Origin: JANQPX01 sp039197065
GTDB lineage: Bacteria; Pseudomonadota; Alphaproteobacteria; Geminicoccales; Geminicoccaceae
NCBI GenBank assembly: GCA_039197065.1
Contig: JBCCUL010000064.1
Location: forward strand, 1-7,881
Direction: 5' to 3'
DNA length: 7,881 nucleotides
The position numbers and the translations under genes are program-made. Position 1 is the first letter of the stretch. Each line of letters starts with the position of its first letter. Below are positions 1 through 6,726 of this stretch, one piece after another. The notes beneath the pieces are model-generated. The model had not been told where the DNA came from, ran no database searches, and was given only the letters and a program-made list of their open reading frames with translations.

Positions 1-243
1 AACGAGTTCATGCAGCATCCGCTCGCTGACACTGGCGAGATATTCGGCGGCAGCCGTCATGCGCAGCCGTTTGTGCAGCCGCTCGAACAGTGGCACGCCT
101 AGGCGCCGCTCGGCTTCCTTGATCCGATGCGACAGAGCCGATGGCGTTAGCCCAAGCTCATCCGATGCATCCACCACCCGCCCGGTACGGCCGATGGCGC
201 GAATCATCTGCAGATGCCTGATATCGAGTATGGGATTGCGCAT
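1..243 (-). CDS. LysR-family transcriptional regulator, N-terminal part (truncated by window edge)
   Basis: This is the first 81 codons of a LysR-type DNA-binding regulator; the reading frame is still open at position 1, so the effector-binding domain lies outside the window. Translation from the ATG at 243 gives a winged helix-turn-helix at about residues 8-65. The recognition-helix region reads TPSALSHRIKEAERRLG (33-49), followed by the family-typical PLFER (51-55) and RLRMT (59-63). The ALSH recognition helix recalls MetR, the LysR regulator of methionine and C1 metabolism, but this is only a resemblance. An AGGT, 5 bases upstream of the ATG on the minus strand, supports this start. The gene is divergent from the aminotransferase at 345 across a 101-base gap, the usual arrangement for a LysR regulator and its target, so it probably controls that gene and itself. 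Membership of the LysR family is secure; the ligand is unknown. Confidence 0.93.
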   Translation of the reverse strand, partial: MRNPILDIRHLQMIRAIGRTGRVVDASDELGLTPSALSHRIKEAERRLGVPLFERLHKRLRMTAAAEYLASVSERMLHELV

Positions 244-273
244 GGTCTACCTGAAAAAGATTCAACAAAGTCG

Positions 274-290
274 ACAATAAACGAGATTGT
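274..290. promoter_or_regulatory. Candidate operator dyad in the LysR/aminotransferase gap
   Basis: The AT-rich gap 244-344 between the divergent LysR and aminotransferase genes holds an inverted repeat, ACAAT (274-278) and ATTGT (286-290), separated by 7 bases. A longer-range pair, CTGAAA (251-256) and TTTCAG (292-297), encloses it. LysR proteins usually bind such interrupted dyads between divergent genes, so this is a candidate binding site. It does not fit the canonical T-N11-A pattern exactly and the arms are short, so chance is possible. I could not pick out a convincing -35/-10 pair for either gene here. Confidence 0.35.
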
Positions 291-334
291 GTTTCAGCAC
301 AGCCGGACGGAGGCTCTTTAGAGAAAAAGGCGGC

Positions 335-343
335 AGGAGGTGA
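335..343 (+). promoter_or_regulatory. Near-perfect Shine-Dalgarno of the aminotransferase
   Basis: AGGAGGTGA lies just before the ATG at 345. It is fully complementary to the 3' end of bacterial 16S rRNA as commonly given (anti-SD TCACCTCCT). The AGGAGG core ends 4 bases before the start codon. This fixes the aminotransferase start and predicts strong translation. Confidence 0.9.
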
Positions 344-344
344 G

Positions 345-1733
345 ATGACAGCAGCACCGGCAATCGAGGCGACACGACAACTGGACCGGCAGCACCACGT
401 CCATGGCCAGACCAATCTCCGCATCCATGGCGACCACGGCCCTGCGGCGATGGTGGTCGAGGGCAGCGGCGTGCGCATCACGACCGATGACGGCCAGAGC
501 CTGATCGATGGATTCTCAGGTCTCGGCTGCGTATCGCTCGGCTATCACAACGATCGTCTGGCCGACGCAGCCAAGCGGCAGATGGACACATTGCCCTACG
601 CACCGACGTTCTACGGGCGCTCCCATCCTAAGATTGCGGCGCTGGCGGCTCGCCTGACCTCGATGGCAGCGGCGCCCTTCGAGAAGGTGATGTTCCAGTG
701 TTCCGGCTCCGAAGCCAATGACGCGATGATCAAATTCATTTGGGCACGCAACATCGCCCGCGACGAGCCGAAACGACGGAAGATGATCTCCCGTTGGCGC
801 GGTTATTACGGCAACACGGTAACCGCCGTCGCCCTCTCGGGCCAACCACATATGCACGCCAATTTCGGCTTGCCGATGGACGACTTCCTGAAGCTGTCGA
901 CACCCAATTTCTATTTGCACGGCCAAGAGGGCGAAAGCGAACAGGAATTCTCGGCGCGGATGGCCGCAGAGTTCGAGCAGACCATTCTCGATGCCGGGCC
1001 TGAGACCATCGCCGCTTTCTTCGCTGAACCGATGCAGTCAGGCGGGGGTGCTATCCATCCGCCCGAGGGCTACTGGCAGGCGATGCAGGCTGTCATCAGA
1101 AAATATGGCATCCACTTCCATGTGGACGAGACCGTCTGCGGCTTCGGGCGTACCGGCCATATGTGGGGAGCTGAAGCGTTCGACCTTACGCCCGACAGCA
1201 CCACCTGCGCCAAGGCGCTCACCGCCGCCTTCTTCCCGATGTCGGCCATCATGTTCCGTCAGGACTTTTACAATGACCTGACGAAGACCTCCGATGAGGC
1301 CGGCGTTCTCGGCCACGGGTTCACCTATGCCGGCCACCCCGTGGGCGCGGCCGTCGCCCTGGAGGCGCTCGACATCTATGACGAAATCGATCTCGTCAGC
1401 CATGTCCGCCGCGTTTCCGCGCCGTTTCTTGCTGGCTGCGAAGCGCTGTTGGATCATCCTCTGGTCGGCGATGTCCGCGGCATCGGGCTCTTCTGCGGCT
1501 TGCAACTGGTGCAGAACAAAACCTGCCGCCGAACCTGGGATCCTGCCTTGAAGGTTGGACAAATGGTCCAAGATCGCGCCCATGCCCGCGGCCTCTATCT
1601 GCGCTCGATCCCACCCGATCGCATCAGCTTCATGCCACCCCTGATCATCGAAGAGGACGAGATCGCCGAGGCGACGGCTATCCTAAAGGCGGCGCTGGAC
1701 GACGTCTGCAACGAGTTGCGCGGCCGAGCGTGA
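345..1733 (+). CDS. Class III (omega) PLP-dependent aminotransferase
   Basis: A complete 462-residue cytoplasmic enzyme of fold type I, class III, which moves an amino group, often a terminal one, from an amine or omega-amino acid to a keto acid such as pyruvate. Visible family motifs are the cofactor-phosphate loop CSGSEAN (119-125), the ring-stacking tyrosine in RGYYG (152-156), AEPMQSGGG (228-235), the aspartate for the pyridine nitrogen in VDETVCGFGRTG (D261), the Schiff-base lysine in CAKALTAAFFP (K290) and the phosphate-binding threonine in FTYAGHP (T327). All catalytic residues are present and the length is normal. The usual YHG motif reads YYG. The start is fixed by AGGAGGTGA at 335. 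The gene stands alone, divergent from a LysR gene and convergent with the dehydrogenase operon. Relatives include taurine-, beta-alanine- and GABA-type transaminases; I cannot choose the substrate. In this setting it may deaminate the primary amine left after complete N-demethylation (inference). Confidence 0.93.
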   Translation: MTAAPAIEATRQLDRQHHVHGQTNLRIHGDHGPAAMVVEGSGVRITTDDGQSLIDGFSGLGCVSLGYHNDRLADAAKRQMDTLPYAPTFYGRSHPKIAALAARLTSMAAAPFEKVMFQCSGSEANDAMIKFIWARNIARDEPKRRKMISRWRGYYGNTVTAVALSGQPHMHANFGLPMDDFLKLSTPNFYLHGQEGESEQEFSARMAAEFEQTILDAGPETIAAFFAEPMQSGGGAIHPPEGYWQAMQAVIRKYGIHFHVDETVCGFGRTGHMWGAEAFDLTPDSTTCAKALTAAFFPMSAIMFRQDFYNDLTKTSDEAGVLGHGFTYAGHPVGAAVALEALDIYDEIDLVSHVRRVSAPFLAGCEALLDHPLVGDVRGIGLFCGLQLVQNKTCRRTWDPALKVGQMVQDRAHARGLYLRSIPPDRISFMPPLIIEEDEIAEATAILKAALDDVCNELRGRA

Positions 1734-1761
1734 CGAGTAGGAGCGTTCGACCGTCGGCCGC
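1720..1761. repeat. GC-rich inverted repeat between convergent genes
   Basis: GCGGCCGA (1720-1727) and TCGGCCGC (1754-1761) are perfect 8-base complementary arms around a 26-base loop, straddling the aminotransferase stop codon. The site lies at the meeting point of two convergent genes, where a bidirectional terminator would be expected. No T tract follows on either strand, so it is not a typical Rho-independent terminator. It may slow polymerase or protect the 3' end, or be chance in GC-rich DNA. Confidence 0.4.
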
Positions 1762-1797
1762 TGAAACCTTCGCTTGCCGCCAGTTGTCCAGAAAACT

Positions 1798-4224
1798 TCA
1801 AGCCCTTAGGCGTGCATTCTCGGGGTCGTAGATATGCGGGTCGTGGCGGCGTGCCGCCCGGTCCTCGCCAAGCACGGTGACCGCGGCACGCTCACCCATG
1901 GCGAGTGTGCCGGCTTTGACATAGCCGAGAGCTAGCGTCTTGCCGGTGCGAAATCCGCGGCTCGCCGAGGTGATGTAGCCGACCCAGTCTCCATCCATCA
2001 TGATCGGGTCCGAGGCCATGGGATCGGGCGTCGGATCCTCGATCTCTAGACCGATCCATTCCCAGGCCGGCGCTGCAAGCGCTTGGGTTACCACCGCATC
2101 CCGGCCCATGAAATCGCCTTTGTTCATGCAGGCGAACCGGCTTAGGCCGGCATCGAAGAGCGTGTATTCGGTGCCGAAGTCCGCGCCCCAGGCATGATAG
2201 CCTTTCTCGATACGCATGGCGTTGAGTGCATAGGAACCGAAGTTGCAGGCGCCAAAAGCCAGCCCTTCCGCCATGATCGCCTGATAGACGGCCACGAGGT
2301 CGGCCGATGCCAGATGCAACTCCCAGCCGAGTTCGCCGACATAGGAAACACGCATCGCCGTGACCGCAGCCCCGGCGATCTCGATCTCGCGCACCGAGAG
2401 CCAGGGCGCTGCGTCGGTGCCGAGTTCGGCTACGGTGAGGCGAGAGAGCACGTCCCGCGACTTAGGCCCCATCACCATTAGGGCGGCGTCGTGGTGATAG
2501 CCGCGGCTCAAGCTGACGCCATCGTCAGGAAGATGCGTTGACAGCCAGTCGAGATCGCGGAGATCGGCGAGGGTCGGCCCGCAAAGGAGGAACCGATCGT
2601 CAGCAAGGCAGGCGATTGTCGCTTCCGACCAGAGGCGACCTTTGGGGGTGAGCATGTAGCCGAGCCGCACACGGCCGGGCTTGGGGATGGCGTTGCAGAA
2701 GACCTTGGAGAGATAGGCGGCAGCCCCCGACCCCTCGACCAGAAATTTGGTGAAGCCGCCGTGATCCATGACGCCGAGCGCGTCGCGCACCGTCTTACAC
2801 TCAGTTTCGACGGCCGCATGCCAGGGCTCATCATGGAAGCTGAGGCCCTGCTCGCCAGTGTCACTGATCCCGTCGGTCTCAAACCAGAACGCGCGCTCCC
2901 AGCCGGCGATCTGGCCCATCACAGCACCCTTGTCGACCAGTCTCCCATAGAGCCGGGTTTGCTGGACCGGCCGGCCGGATTGCAGCAGGCGGTGCGGAAA
3001 GGGGATCGCATATTGCAGATCGTAATGCTGCGACGCACGGGCGTTCGCATAGGCCTGCGTCGCCCACGTCCCGAAACGGCGCGGATCCCAGGCGCTAAGG
3101 TCCCACTCGGTCTCGCCCTCGGTGATCCACTCCGCCATCGCCTTGCCGATCGCCGCCGAATGGGTGATGCCGATTTGAACGCCGGTGGCATGGTAGAAGT
3201 TCGGTGCACCCGCCGCGGGACCGACCAGAGGAAGGGCGTCCGGCGCATAAGCAATCGGGCCGTTGACGAAGCGCTGGGCACCCGCCTCGGCGAGCAGCGG
3301 GACATGGGTGATGGTCGCGTCGAGTACGTCCAGGATGTCGTCGACGCTGTCCGGGAAAAGCTGGTGGGCGAAGTCATCGGGCGGCCCGCAGCCGCCCCAG
3401 GCGGGGCGGCCGGCATGGGCGTAGGAGCCAAGGAGAAAGGCGTTGCGCTCCCGCCGGAGGTAGAAGCGGATGTCGGGATCGCGCACCAGCGGGAAGAAGT
3501 CGGTATGCTCGTCCAGGGCTGCCACCGGCTCGGTCACCAGATATTGGTGCTCGAGGGTGACCACTGGCACGTCCAGTCCCGCAAGAGCAGCCACGGACCG
3601 GCCATGGAAGCCGGCGGCGTTGATGATGGTCTCGGCGGTGACGGTACCTTTGGCGCTGGTCACCCGCCACTCGCCGGACGGCAGGCGCTCGATCGCGGTT
3701 ACCGGCGAGAAGCGGACGACCTCGGCGCCGAGCGCACGAGATCCTTTGGCCAGCGCCTGGGTGAGCTGACTGGGATCGATGTCTCCTTCATAAGGATCGC
3801 AGATGCCGCCGAGCACAGTATCGTCCGGGTGCCAGAAGGGGTGTATGGCGTCCATCTCGGCAGGGCTGAGCATGTGGAGGTCGAACCCCGCACTTCGGGA
3901 CACGCCGCAAAGGTGGTGGAACAGGTCCATGCGCTCAGGCGTATGCGCCGGCCAGAGGGCCTTGGTGTGGCGGTAGGTAATCGGGCTGTCGACCGTTTCA
4001 GCCAGGTCCTTGTACAGCGACCAGGCATAGTTCCCGGCGCGCATGCCGAGCCAGGAGGTTGCATAGGTCGGGATGTTGCCGGCGGCGTGCCAGGTGGAGC
4101 CGGAGGTGAGTTCATCCCGCTCCAGCAGAAGCGTGTCAGTGACGCCGGCCAGCGCCAGGTGGTAGAGGATCGAGGTGCCGACGGCGCCGCCACCGATCAC
4201 GACGACGCGTGCGTGGGTCTTCAT
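1798..4224 (-). CDS. Dimethylglycine/sarcosine dehydrogenase-like FAD oxidoreductase with GcvT domains
   Basis: A complete 808-residue protein with the architecture of dimethylglycine and sarcosine dehydrogenases. These oxidise an N-methyl group to an imine and pass the C1 unit to tetrahydrofolate as 5,10-methylene-THF. The N-terminal Rossmann motif VVIGGGAVG (8-16) is followed by SGSTWHAAGN (41-50); H46 aligns with the histidine that binds FAD covalently in this family. The oxidoreductase (DAO) domain covers about 5-370, the linker (FAO_M-like) about 370-425, and the GcvT fold about 425-800. In the GcvT part, D487 in GVMDHGGF matches the folate-site aspartate of T-proteins. MLTPKGR (524-530), SYVGELGWEL (627-636) and ALNAMRIEKGYHAWG (666-680) are family-typical, and the LTPKGR loop resembles mammalian dimethylglycine dehydrogenase. 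There is no signal peptide, so it should be cytoplasmic. The start overlaps the upstream stop (ATGA, 4224-4221), implying translational coupling with the MttB-like gene. Sarcosine, dimethylglycine or another N-methyl amino acid could be the substrate. Confidence 0.9.
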   Translation of the reverse strand: MKTHARVVVIGGGAVGTSILYHLALAGVTDTLLLERDELTSGSTWHAAGNIPTYATSWLGMRAGNYAWSLYKDLAETVDSPITYRHTKALWPAHTPERMDLFHHLCGVSRSAGFDLHMLSPAEMDAIHPFWHPDDTVLGGICDPYEGDIDPSQLTQALAKGSRALGAEVVRFSPVTAIERLPSGEWRVTSAKGTVTAETIINAAGFHGRSVAALAGLDVPVVTLEHQYLVTEPVAALDEHTDFFPLVRDPDIRFYLRRERNAFLLGSYAHAGRPAWGGCGPPDDFAHQLFPDSVDDILDVLDATITHVPLLAEAGAQRFVNGPIAYAPDALPLVGPAAGAPNFYHATGVQIGITHSAAIGKAMAEWITEGETEWDLSAWDPRRFGTWATQAYANARASQHYDLQYAIPFPHRLLQSGRPVQQTRLYGRLVDKGAVMGQIAGWERAFWFETDGISDTGEQGLSFHDEPWHAAVETECKTVRDALGVMDHGGFTKFLVEGSGAAAYLSKVFCNAIPKPGRVRLGYMLTPKGRLWSEATIACLADDRFLLCGPTLADLRDLDWLSTHLPDDGVSLSRGYHHDAALMVMGPKSRDVLSRLTVAELGTDAAPWLSVREIEIAGAAVTAMRVSYVGELGWELHLASADLVAVYQAIMAEGLAFGACNFGSYALNAMRIEKGYHAWGADFGTEYTLFDAGLSRFACMNKGDFMGRDAVVTQALAAPAWEWIGLEIEDPTPDPMASDPIMMDGDWVGYITSASRGFRTGKTLALGYVKAGTLAMGERAAVTVLGEDRAARRHDPHIYDPENARLRA

Positions 4225-5726
4225 GCTGCGGGCTCCAGGTCGAGCTTGATGTCGAAGCGTTCGCGGATCAGGGCCTCGCGATCCGGCGGCAGGTGGGATG
4301 GCGCATCGGCCAGGATTTTTCGCACACGTGCGCGGGCATGATCCCAGATCGTGCGCTCGCCGGCCTCGACCCAGTCATCGATGCTCAACCGGTCGCCAAG
4401 GCGCGGATAGGCGTATTCGCTCTTCATCAGGGCAAGGGTCTGCGCTTCGCCGAGATAGTGGCCGGGGCCGGTGGCGACCGCCTCGATCACATCCAGATCG
4501 ATGGCGTTTTCGGGCATGTCGATCCCGCGCACCGAGCGCAGGATGGCACCGCACATATCGTCGTCGATCACCAGCGCTTCGGGGGACGCCGCCATGATCG
4601 AGCCGAGCATGCCGACGGAAAGATTGATCATGTCAGCCCCCGCTTGCGCGGCGAGGGCGACGGTATAGCCCTTCTCGTAGCCGGCCTGGGCATCGGCGGT
4701 CTTGGCATCCGTCATGCCCGCGGCCACGGTCGAAGGGAGGTCGAGACAGCGCAGCAATTGGGCGGCAGCCGCATTGGACACGGCCGCCTCGCCACTGCCG
4801 CCGGTCATGGCGCCGGTGCGCAGATCGCTGATGAACGGCATGAAGGCGAAGATGCAGGGGAAACCGGGTTCGATCAGATCGACGATCATCAGCCCGGCGA
4901 GGGCTTCCGCGAGACCCTGCGCCAAAGCCCCCGCCAGGGTTACCGGGCTGGTCGCACCAGCCTGGGCCGCGGTGCAGATCTGTAGCGGCATGCCGGCCTC
5001 GATCGCGCGCCGCATGATCGCGAGCCCTTCGGGCGCATAGCGAAGCGGCGAGACAGCATGCACGATCACCGCGAAACAGAAGGGTTTTTTCCGAAACCCG
5101 CCGTCCCGGCCGAGCGCCTGGTCGAACATCGTGACGATGGGATCGAGATGCTCGGCATTGTCGAAGCTGATGCCGATCGGCTTCGGGCAAGCCTTGAGGC
5201 AGGCGAAGGCGGTGTTGATGTCGAGGTCCAAGGGGGCTTGCATGTCGCGTGCCACCACCGAACGCACGCCGTAATGGATATGATCTCCACGGCCGACGAT
5301 GCGCATCAAATCGTAGAGATCGAGGAGCGTGCTGTCGCGAAAGGTCCGATTGTCAGCGTCGAGTACACTCACCGCCGCCCCGCCGGTGCCGATATGGACA
5401 TGCCCGCCGCCAACGGTGATGCCAAAATTCTCGACGAACCCCGGAAGCTGCACGCGCTTTTTCGCGCGACGAATCGCAGCCTCGACCATCCCGCGTGGAT
5501 AACATAAGCGTCCATCGGCTCGCTGTTGTGCTCCTTTCTCAACCGCCTCTTTGGTAAAATCCGGCGGGCACTGATCGATCCCCGTCCGTTCTAGAATGGC
5601 GAAGGCCGCTTCAATGATCTGTTCCTGCTCGTGCTCACCGAGCGGCGCGTAGCGCCCGCCCGCAGGGGCCGCAGGCGGTGCGGCCACCAAAGGCGCAGTA
5701 TCTCGGCAACGGGATCGGCGTGGCAT
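4221..5726 (-). CDS. Trimethylamine methyltransferase (MttB) family protein, non-pyrrolysine
   Basis: A complete 501-residue protein of the MttB superfamily. Characterised members use a TIM barrel to move a methyl group from a quaternary amine or trimethylamine to a cobalamin-carrying corrinoid protein. Typical features are LGEHEQEQIIEAAFAILERTGI (within 29-50), the glycine-rich MTGGSGEAA (307-315), GMTDAKTADAQAGYEKG (337-353) and the C-terminal GHYLGEAQTLALMKSEYAYPRLGDR region (422-446). Archaeal MttB has pyrrolysine (amber codon) near residue 334. This frame has no in-frame TAG and ends in TGA, so it belongs to the large non-Pyl group, which includes the glycine betaine, proline betaine and carnitine enzymes MtgB, MtpB and MtcB. 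Residues 1-25 are Arg-, Pro- and Ala-rich and probably disordered. The ATG at 5726 is the first in frame; a TGA lies six codons upstream and the Shine-Dalgarno is weak. It is the first gene of a two-gene operon. No corrinoid partner is visible, so the exact reaction is uncertain. Confidence 0.9.
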   Translation of the reverse strand: MPRRSRCRDTAPLVAAPPAAPAGGRYAPLGEHEQEQIIEAAFAILERTGIDQCPPDFTKEAVEKGAQQRADGRLCYPRGMVEAAIRRAKKRVQLPGFVENFGITVGGGHVHIGTGGAAVSVLDADNRTFRDSTLLDLYDLMRIVGRGDHIHYGVRSVVARDMQAPLDLDINTAFACLKACPKPIGISFDNAEHLDPIVTMFDQALGRDGGFRKKPFCFAVIVHAVSPLRYAPEGLAIMRRAIEAGMPLQICTAAQAGATSPVTLAGALAQGLAEALAGLMIVDLIEPGFPCIFAFMPFISDLRTGAMTGGSGEAAVSNAAAAQLLRCLDLPSTVAAGMTDAKTADAQAGYEKGYTVALAAQAGADMINLSVGMLGSIMAASPEALVIDDDMCGAILRSVRGIDMPENAIDLDVIEAVATGPGHYLGEAQTLALMKSEYAYPRLGDRLSIDDWVEAGERTIWDHARARVRKILADAPSHLPPDREALIRERFDIKLDLEPAA

Positions 5727-5729
5727 GGC

Positions 5730-5741
5730 AGCTGTCCAGCT
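5730..5741. repeat. Small dyad in the leader of the MttB-like gene
   Basis: AGCTG (5730-5734) and CAGCT (5737-5741) form a perfect 5-base inverted repeat with a 2-base gap, 4 to 15 bases upstream of the minus-strand ATG at 5726. It covers the place where the Shine-Dalgarno should be. A 2-base loop is too tight to fold fully, so any hairpin would open one or two pairs. It could weaken initiation or be a protein site; the evidence is slight. Confidence 0.25.
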
Positions 5742-5757
5742 TCATGGCTCCCAAAAG

Positions 5758-5786
5758 ATTAACCGGGGAATTTCAGTTGAACTCAA
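5758..5786 (-). promoter_or_regulatory. Candidate promoter of the MttB-like/dehydrogenase operon
   Basis: Read on the minus strand, TTGAGT (5786-5781) resembles a -35 box (4 of 6) and GTTAAT (5763-5758) a -10 box (4 of 6), separated by exactly 17 bases. The transcript would start near 5751, leaving a leader of about 25 bases before the ATG at 5726. Weak boxes of this kind are usual for promoters needing an activator. The -35 box lies inside the dyad at 5772-5786. Alphaproteobacterial promoters deviate from the E. coli consensus, so this is tentative. Confidence 0.35.
5772..5786. promoter_or_regulatory. Candidate LysR binding site, promoter-proximal (T-N11-A dyad)
   Basis: TTCAGTTGAACTCAA is a 15-base imperfect palindrome: TT/AA outer pairs and an AGTT/AACT core around a central G, with a single C/C mismatch pair. 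It contains a T-N11-A (T5773, A5785), the classical LysR-family box. It overlaps the putative -35 box of the minus-strand operon, where the activation-binding site of a LysR regulator normally lies. The probable ligand is the LysR protein encoded at 5836. Confidence 0.45.
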
Positions 5787-5800
5787 TCCCAAAAAACGCG

Positions 5801-5817
5801 TTTCTTCATGAAAGAAA
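5801..5817. promoter_or_regulatory. Candidate LysR binding site, promoter-distal dyad
   Basis: TTTCTT (5801-5806) and AAGAAA (5812-5817) are perfect inverted arms, and the centre contains the 8-base palindrome TTCATGAA (5805-5812). T5801 to A5813 gives a T-N11-A. The centre is 30 bases, about three helical turns, from that of the proximal site, and about 58 bases upstream of the inferred operon start, close to where LysR proteins place their high-affinity recognition site. It also lies 19 bases before the LysR start codon, so binding could repress the regulator's own gene. Confidence 0.45.
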
Positions 5818-5824
5818 TTCATGC

Positions 5825-5829
5825 AGGAG
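5825..5829 (+). promoter_or_regulatory. Shine-Dalgarno deciding the LysR start at 5836
   Basis: AGGAG is 6 bases before the ATG at 5836, an ideal distance. The in-frame ATG at 5821 has no comparable site upstream and would add only five residues (MQEHR), so 5836 is the preferred start. Confidence 0.8.
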
Positions 5830-5835
5830 CACAGG

Positions 5836-6726
5836 ATGAAGCGCCTGACCTACGAGACCTTTTTGGCCCTCGCGAAACTCTACAATTTTCGCAAGACCGC
5901 GGAGCAACTGAACACGACCCAGTCCAATGTCTCCGCGCGGATCAAGGCGCTGGAGGAGGATCTGGGCAGCTCACTCTTCGTCCGCTCCCCTCAGGCCGTG
6001 ACGCTGACACCGCTTGGACGCGAGCTAGTGCCGTTCGCCGAGGACATTCTTCGCAGCATGGATCGTTTCGCCCATGCCGCCGGCATGAACCCCGATCAGG
6101 AAGGCACTCTTCGTCTGGCGCTTTCTGAGACGATGGTTAGCACACTCCTGCCTGCCTTCATCAGCGAGTTCTCCGCCTTTTATCCGCGGGTCGATGTCGA
6201 AATCAGCGTCGACAGCACCACCAACCAGCGTCAGCAGCTCATCGACCGCGCGGTGGATCTGGCCTTCCTGATGGGACCGGTGTCGGAGTACGAGGTCACC
6301 AACCTTCCCCTTTTAAACCTGCCGATGATCTGGGTCGTCGCCGCGGATCACCCTTTAGCGAGCCGGGGACGAATTGGCATGGACGATCTGGCCGCCAGCC
6401 CTGTGCTTTCTTATGCGCGCAATTCGCGCCCCTTCGTCGAGCTGCGCGAAGCATTGACGAACGCTGGTATTCGAAGCCCCCGTCTATTTTCGTCAAACGC
6501 GCTCAGCGCCAGCATCGGCATGACCAAGGCCAGCCTCGGTATCTGCACCCTACCCGACGTCGTTGCCCGTCCGCATATCGAATCGGGGGACGTTGTCAAG
6601 ATGGACGCCGACATTCCGTTGAACGATCTAAGGTTCACGGCCTCCTTCCTAAACGACACCGCAAGCGGTCTCGCCAAGAGTGCGGCCACCATGGCAGCAC
6701 GGATCGCAAATGGCTTGGAGATCTAG
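5836..6726 (+). CDS. LysR-family transcriptional regulator, complete
   Basis: A complete 296-residue LysR-type regulator of normal length. The N-terminal winged helix-turn-helix (about 4-62) shows FRKTAEQLNTTQSNVSARIK (18-37), ALEEDLGSSLFVR (38-50) and LTPLG (57-61). A linker helix follows, and the periplasmic-binding-protein-like effector domain starts at EGTLRLA (89-95) and contains LLPAFISEFSAFYPRVDVEI and a VDLAFLMGP stretch. It should bind as a tetramer to the shared gap and respond to a pathway compound. It is divergent from the MttB-like/dehydrogenase operon, its most likely target, and is followed in the same direction by the TRAP receptor after 99 bases. The start was chosen from AGGAG at 5825; an ATG at 5821 is the alternative. 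Family assignment is secure; the inducer is unknown, possibly an N-methylated amino compound (inference). Confidence 0.95.
   Translation: MKRLTYETFLALAKLYNFRKTAEQLNTTQSNVSARIKALEEDLGSSLFVRSPQAVTLTPLGRELVPFAEDILRSMDRFAHAAGMNPDQEGTLRLALSETMVSTLLPAFISEFSAFYPRVDVEISVDSTTNQRQQLIDRAVDLAFLMGPVSEYEVTNLPLLNLPMIWVVAADHPLASRGRIGMDDLAASPVLSYARNSRPFVELREALTNAGIRSPRLFSSNALSASIGMTKASLGICTLPDVVARPHIESGDVVKMDADIPLNDLRFTASFLNDTASGLAKSAATMAARIANGLEI

Noticed and set aside
158..481. A 107-codon minus-strand open frame across the LysR/aminotransferase gap
   Set aside because: It overlaps the start regions of two well-supported genes in other frames and has no recognisable motif.
2761..4341. A 526-codon open frame on the plus strand, opposite the dehydrogenase gene
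   Set aside because: It is antisense to a gene with clear FAD, GcvT and active-site motifs. Its translation is rich in Arg and Gly with no recognisable domain, as expected for a shadow frame in GC-rich DNA.
4209..4985. A 258-codon plus-strand open frame opposite the MttB-like gene
   Set aside because: Same reason: the opposite strand encodes a full-length protein with family motifs, and this frame shows none.
4221..5726. Pyrrolysine-containing MttB
   Set aside because: There is no in-frame TAG anywhere in the 501-codon frame and it ends at TGA, so amber read-through is not needed.
5637..5745. Short minus-strand frame from the ATG at 5745, a possible leader peptide before the MttB-like gene
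   Set aside because: It runs about 36 codons, mostly inside the MttB-like coding region in another frame, and its GGGAG is only two bases from the ATG, too close for good initiation.
5821..5835. Upstream ATG as the LysR start
   Set aside because: It lacks a Shine-Dalgarno, whereas the ATG at 5836 has AGGAG at 6-base spacing; the extra five residues add nothing recognisable.
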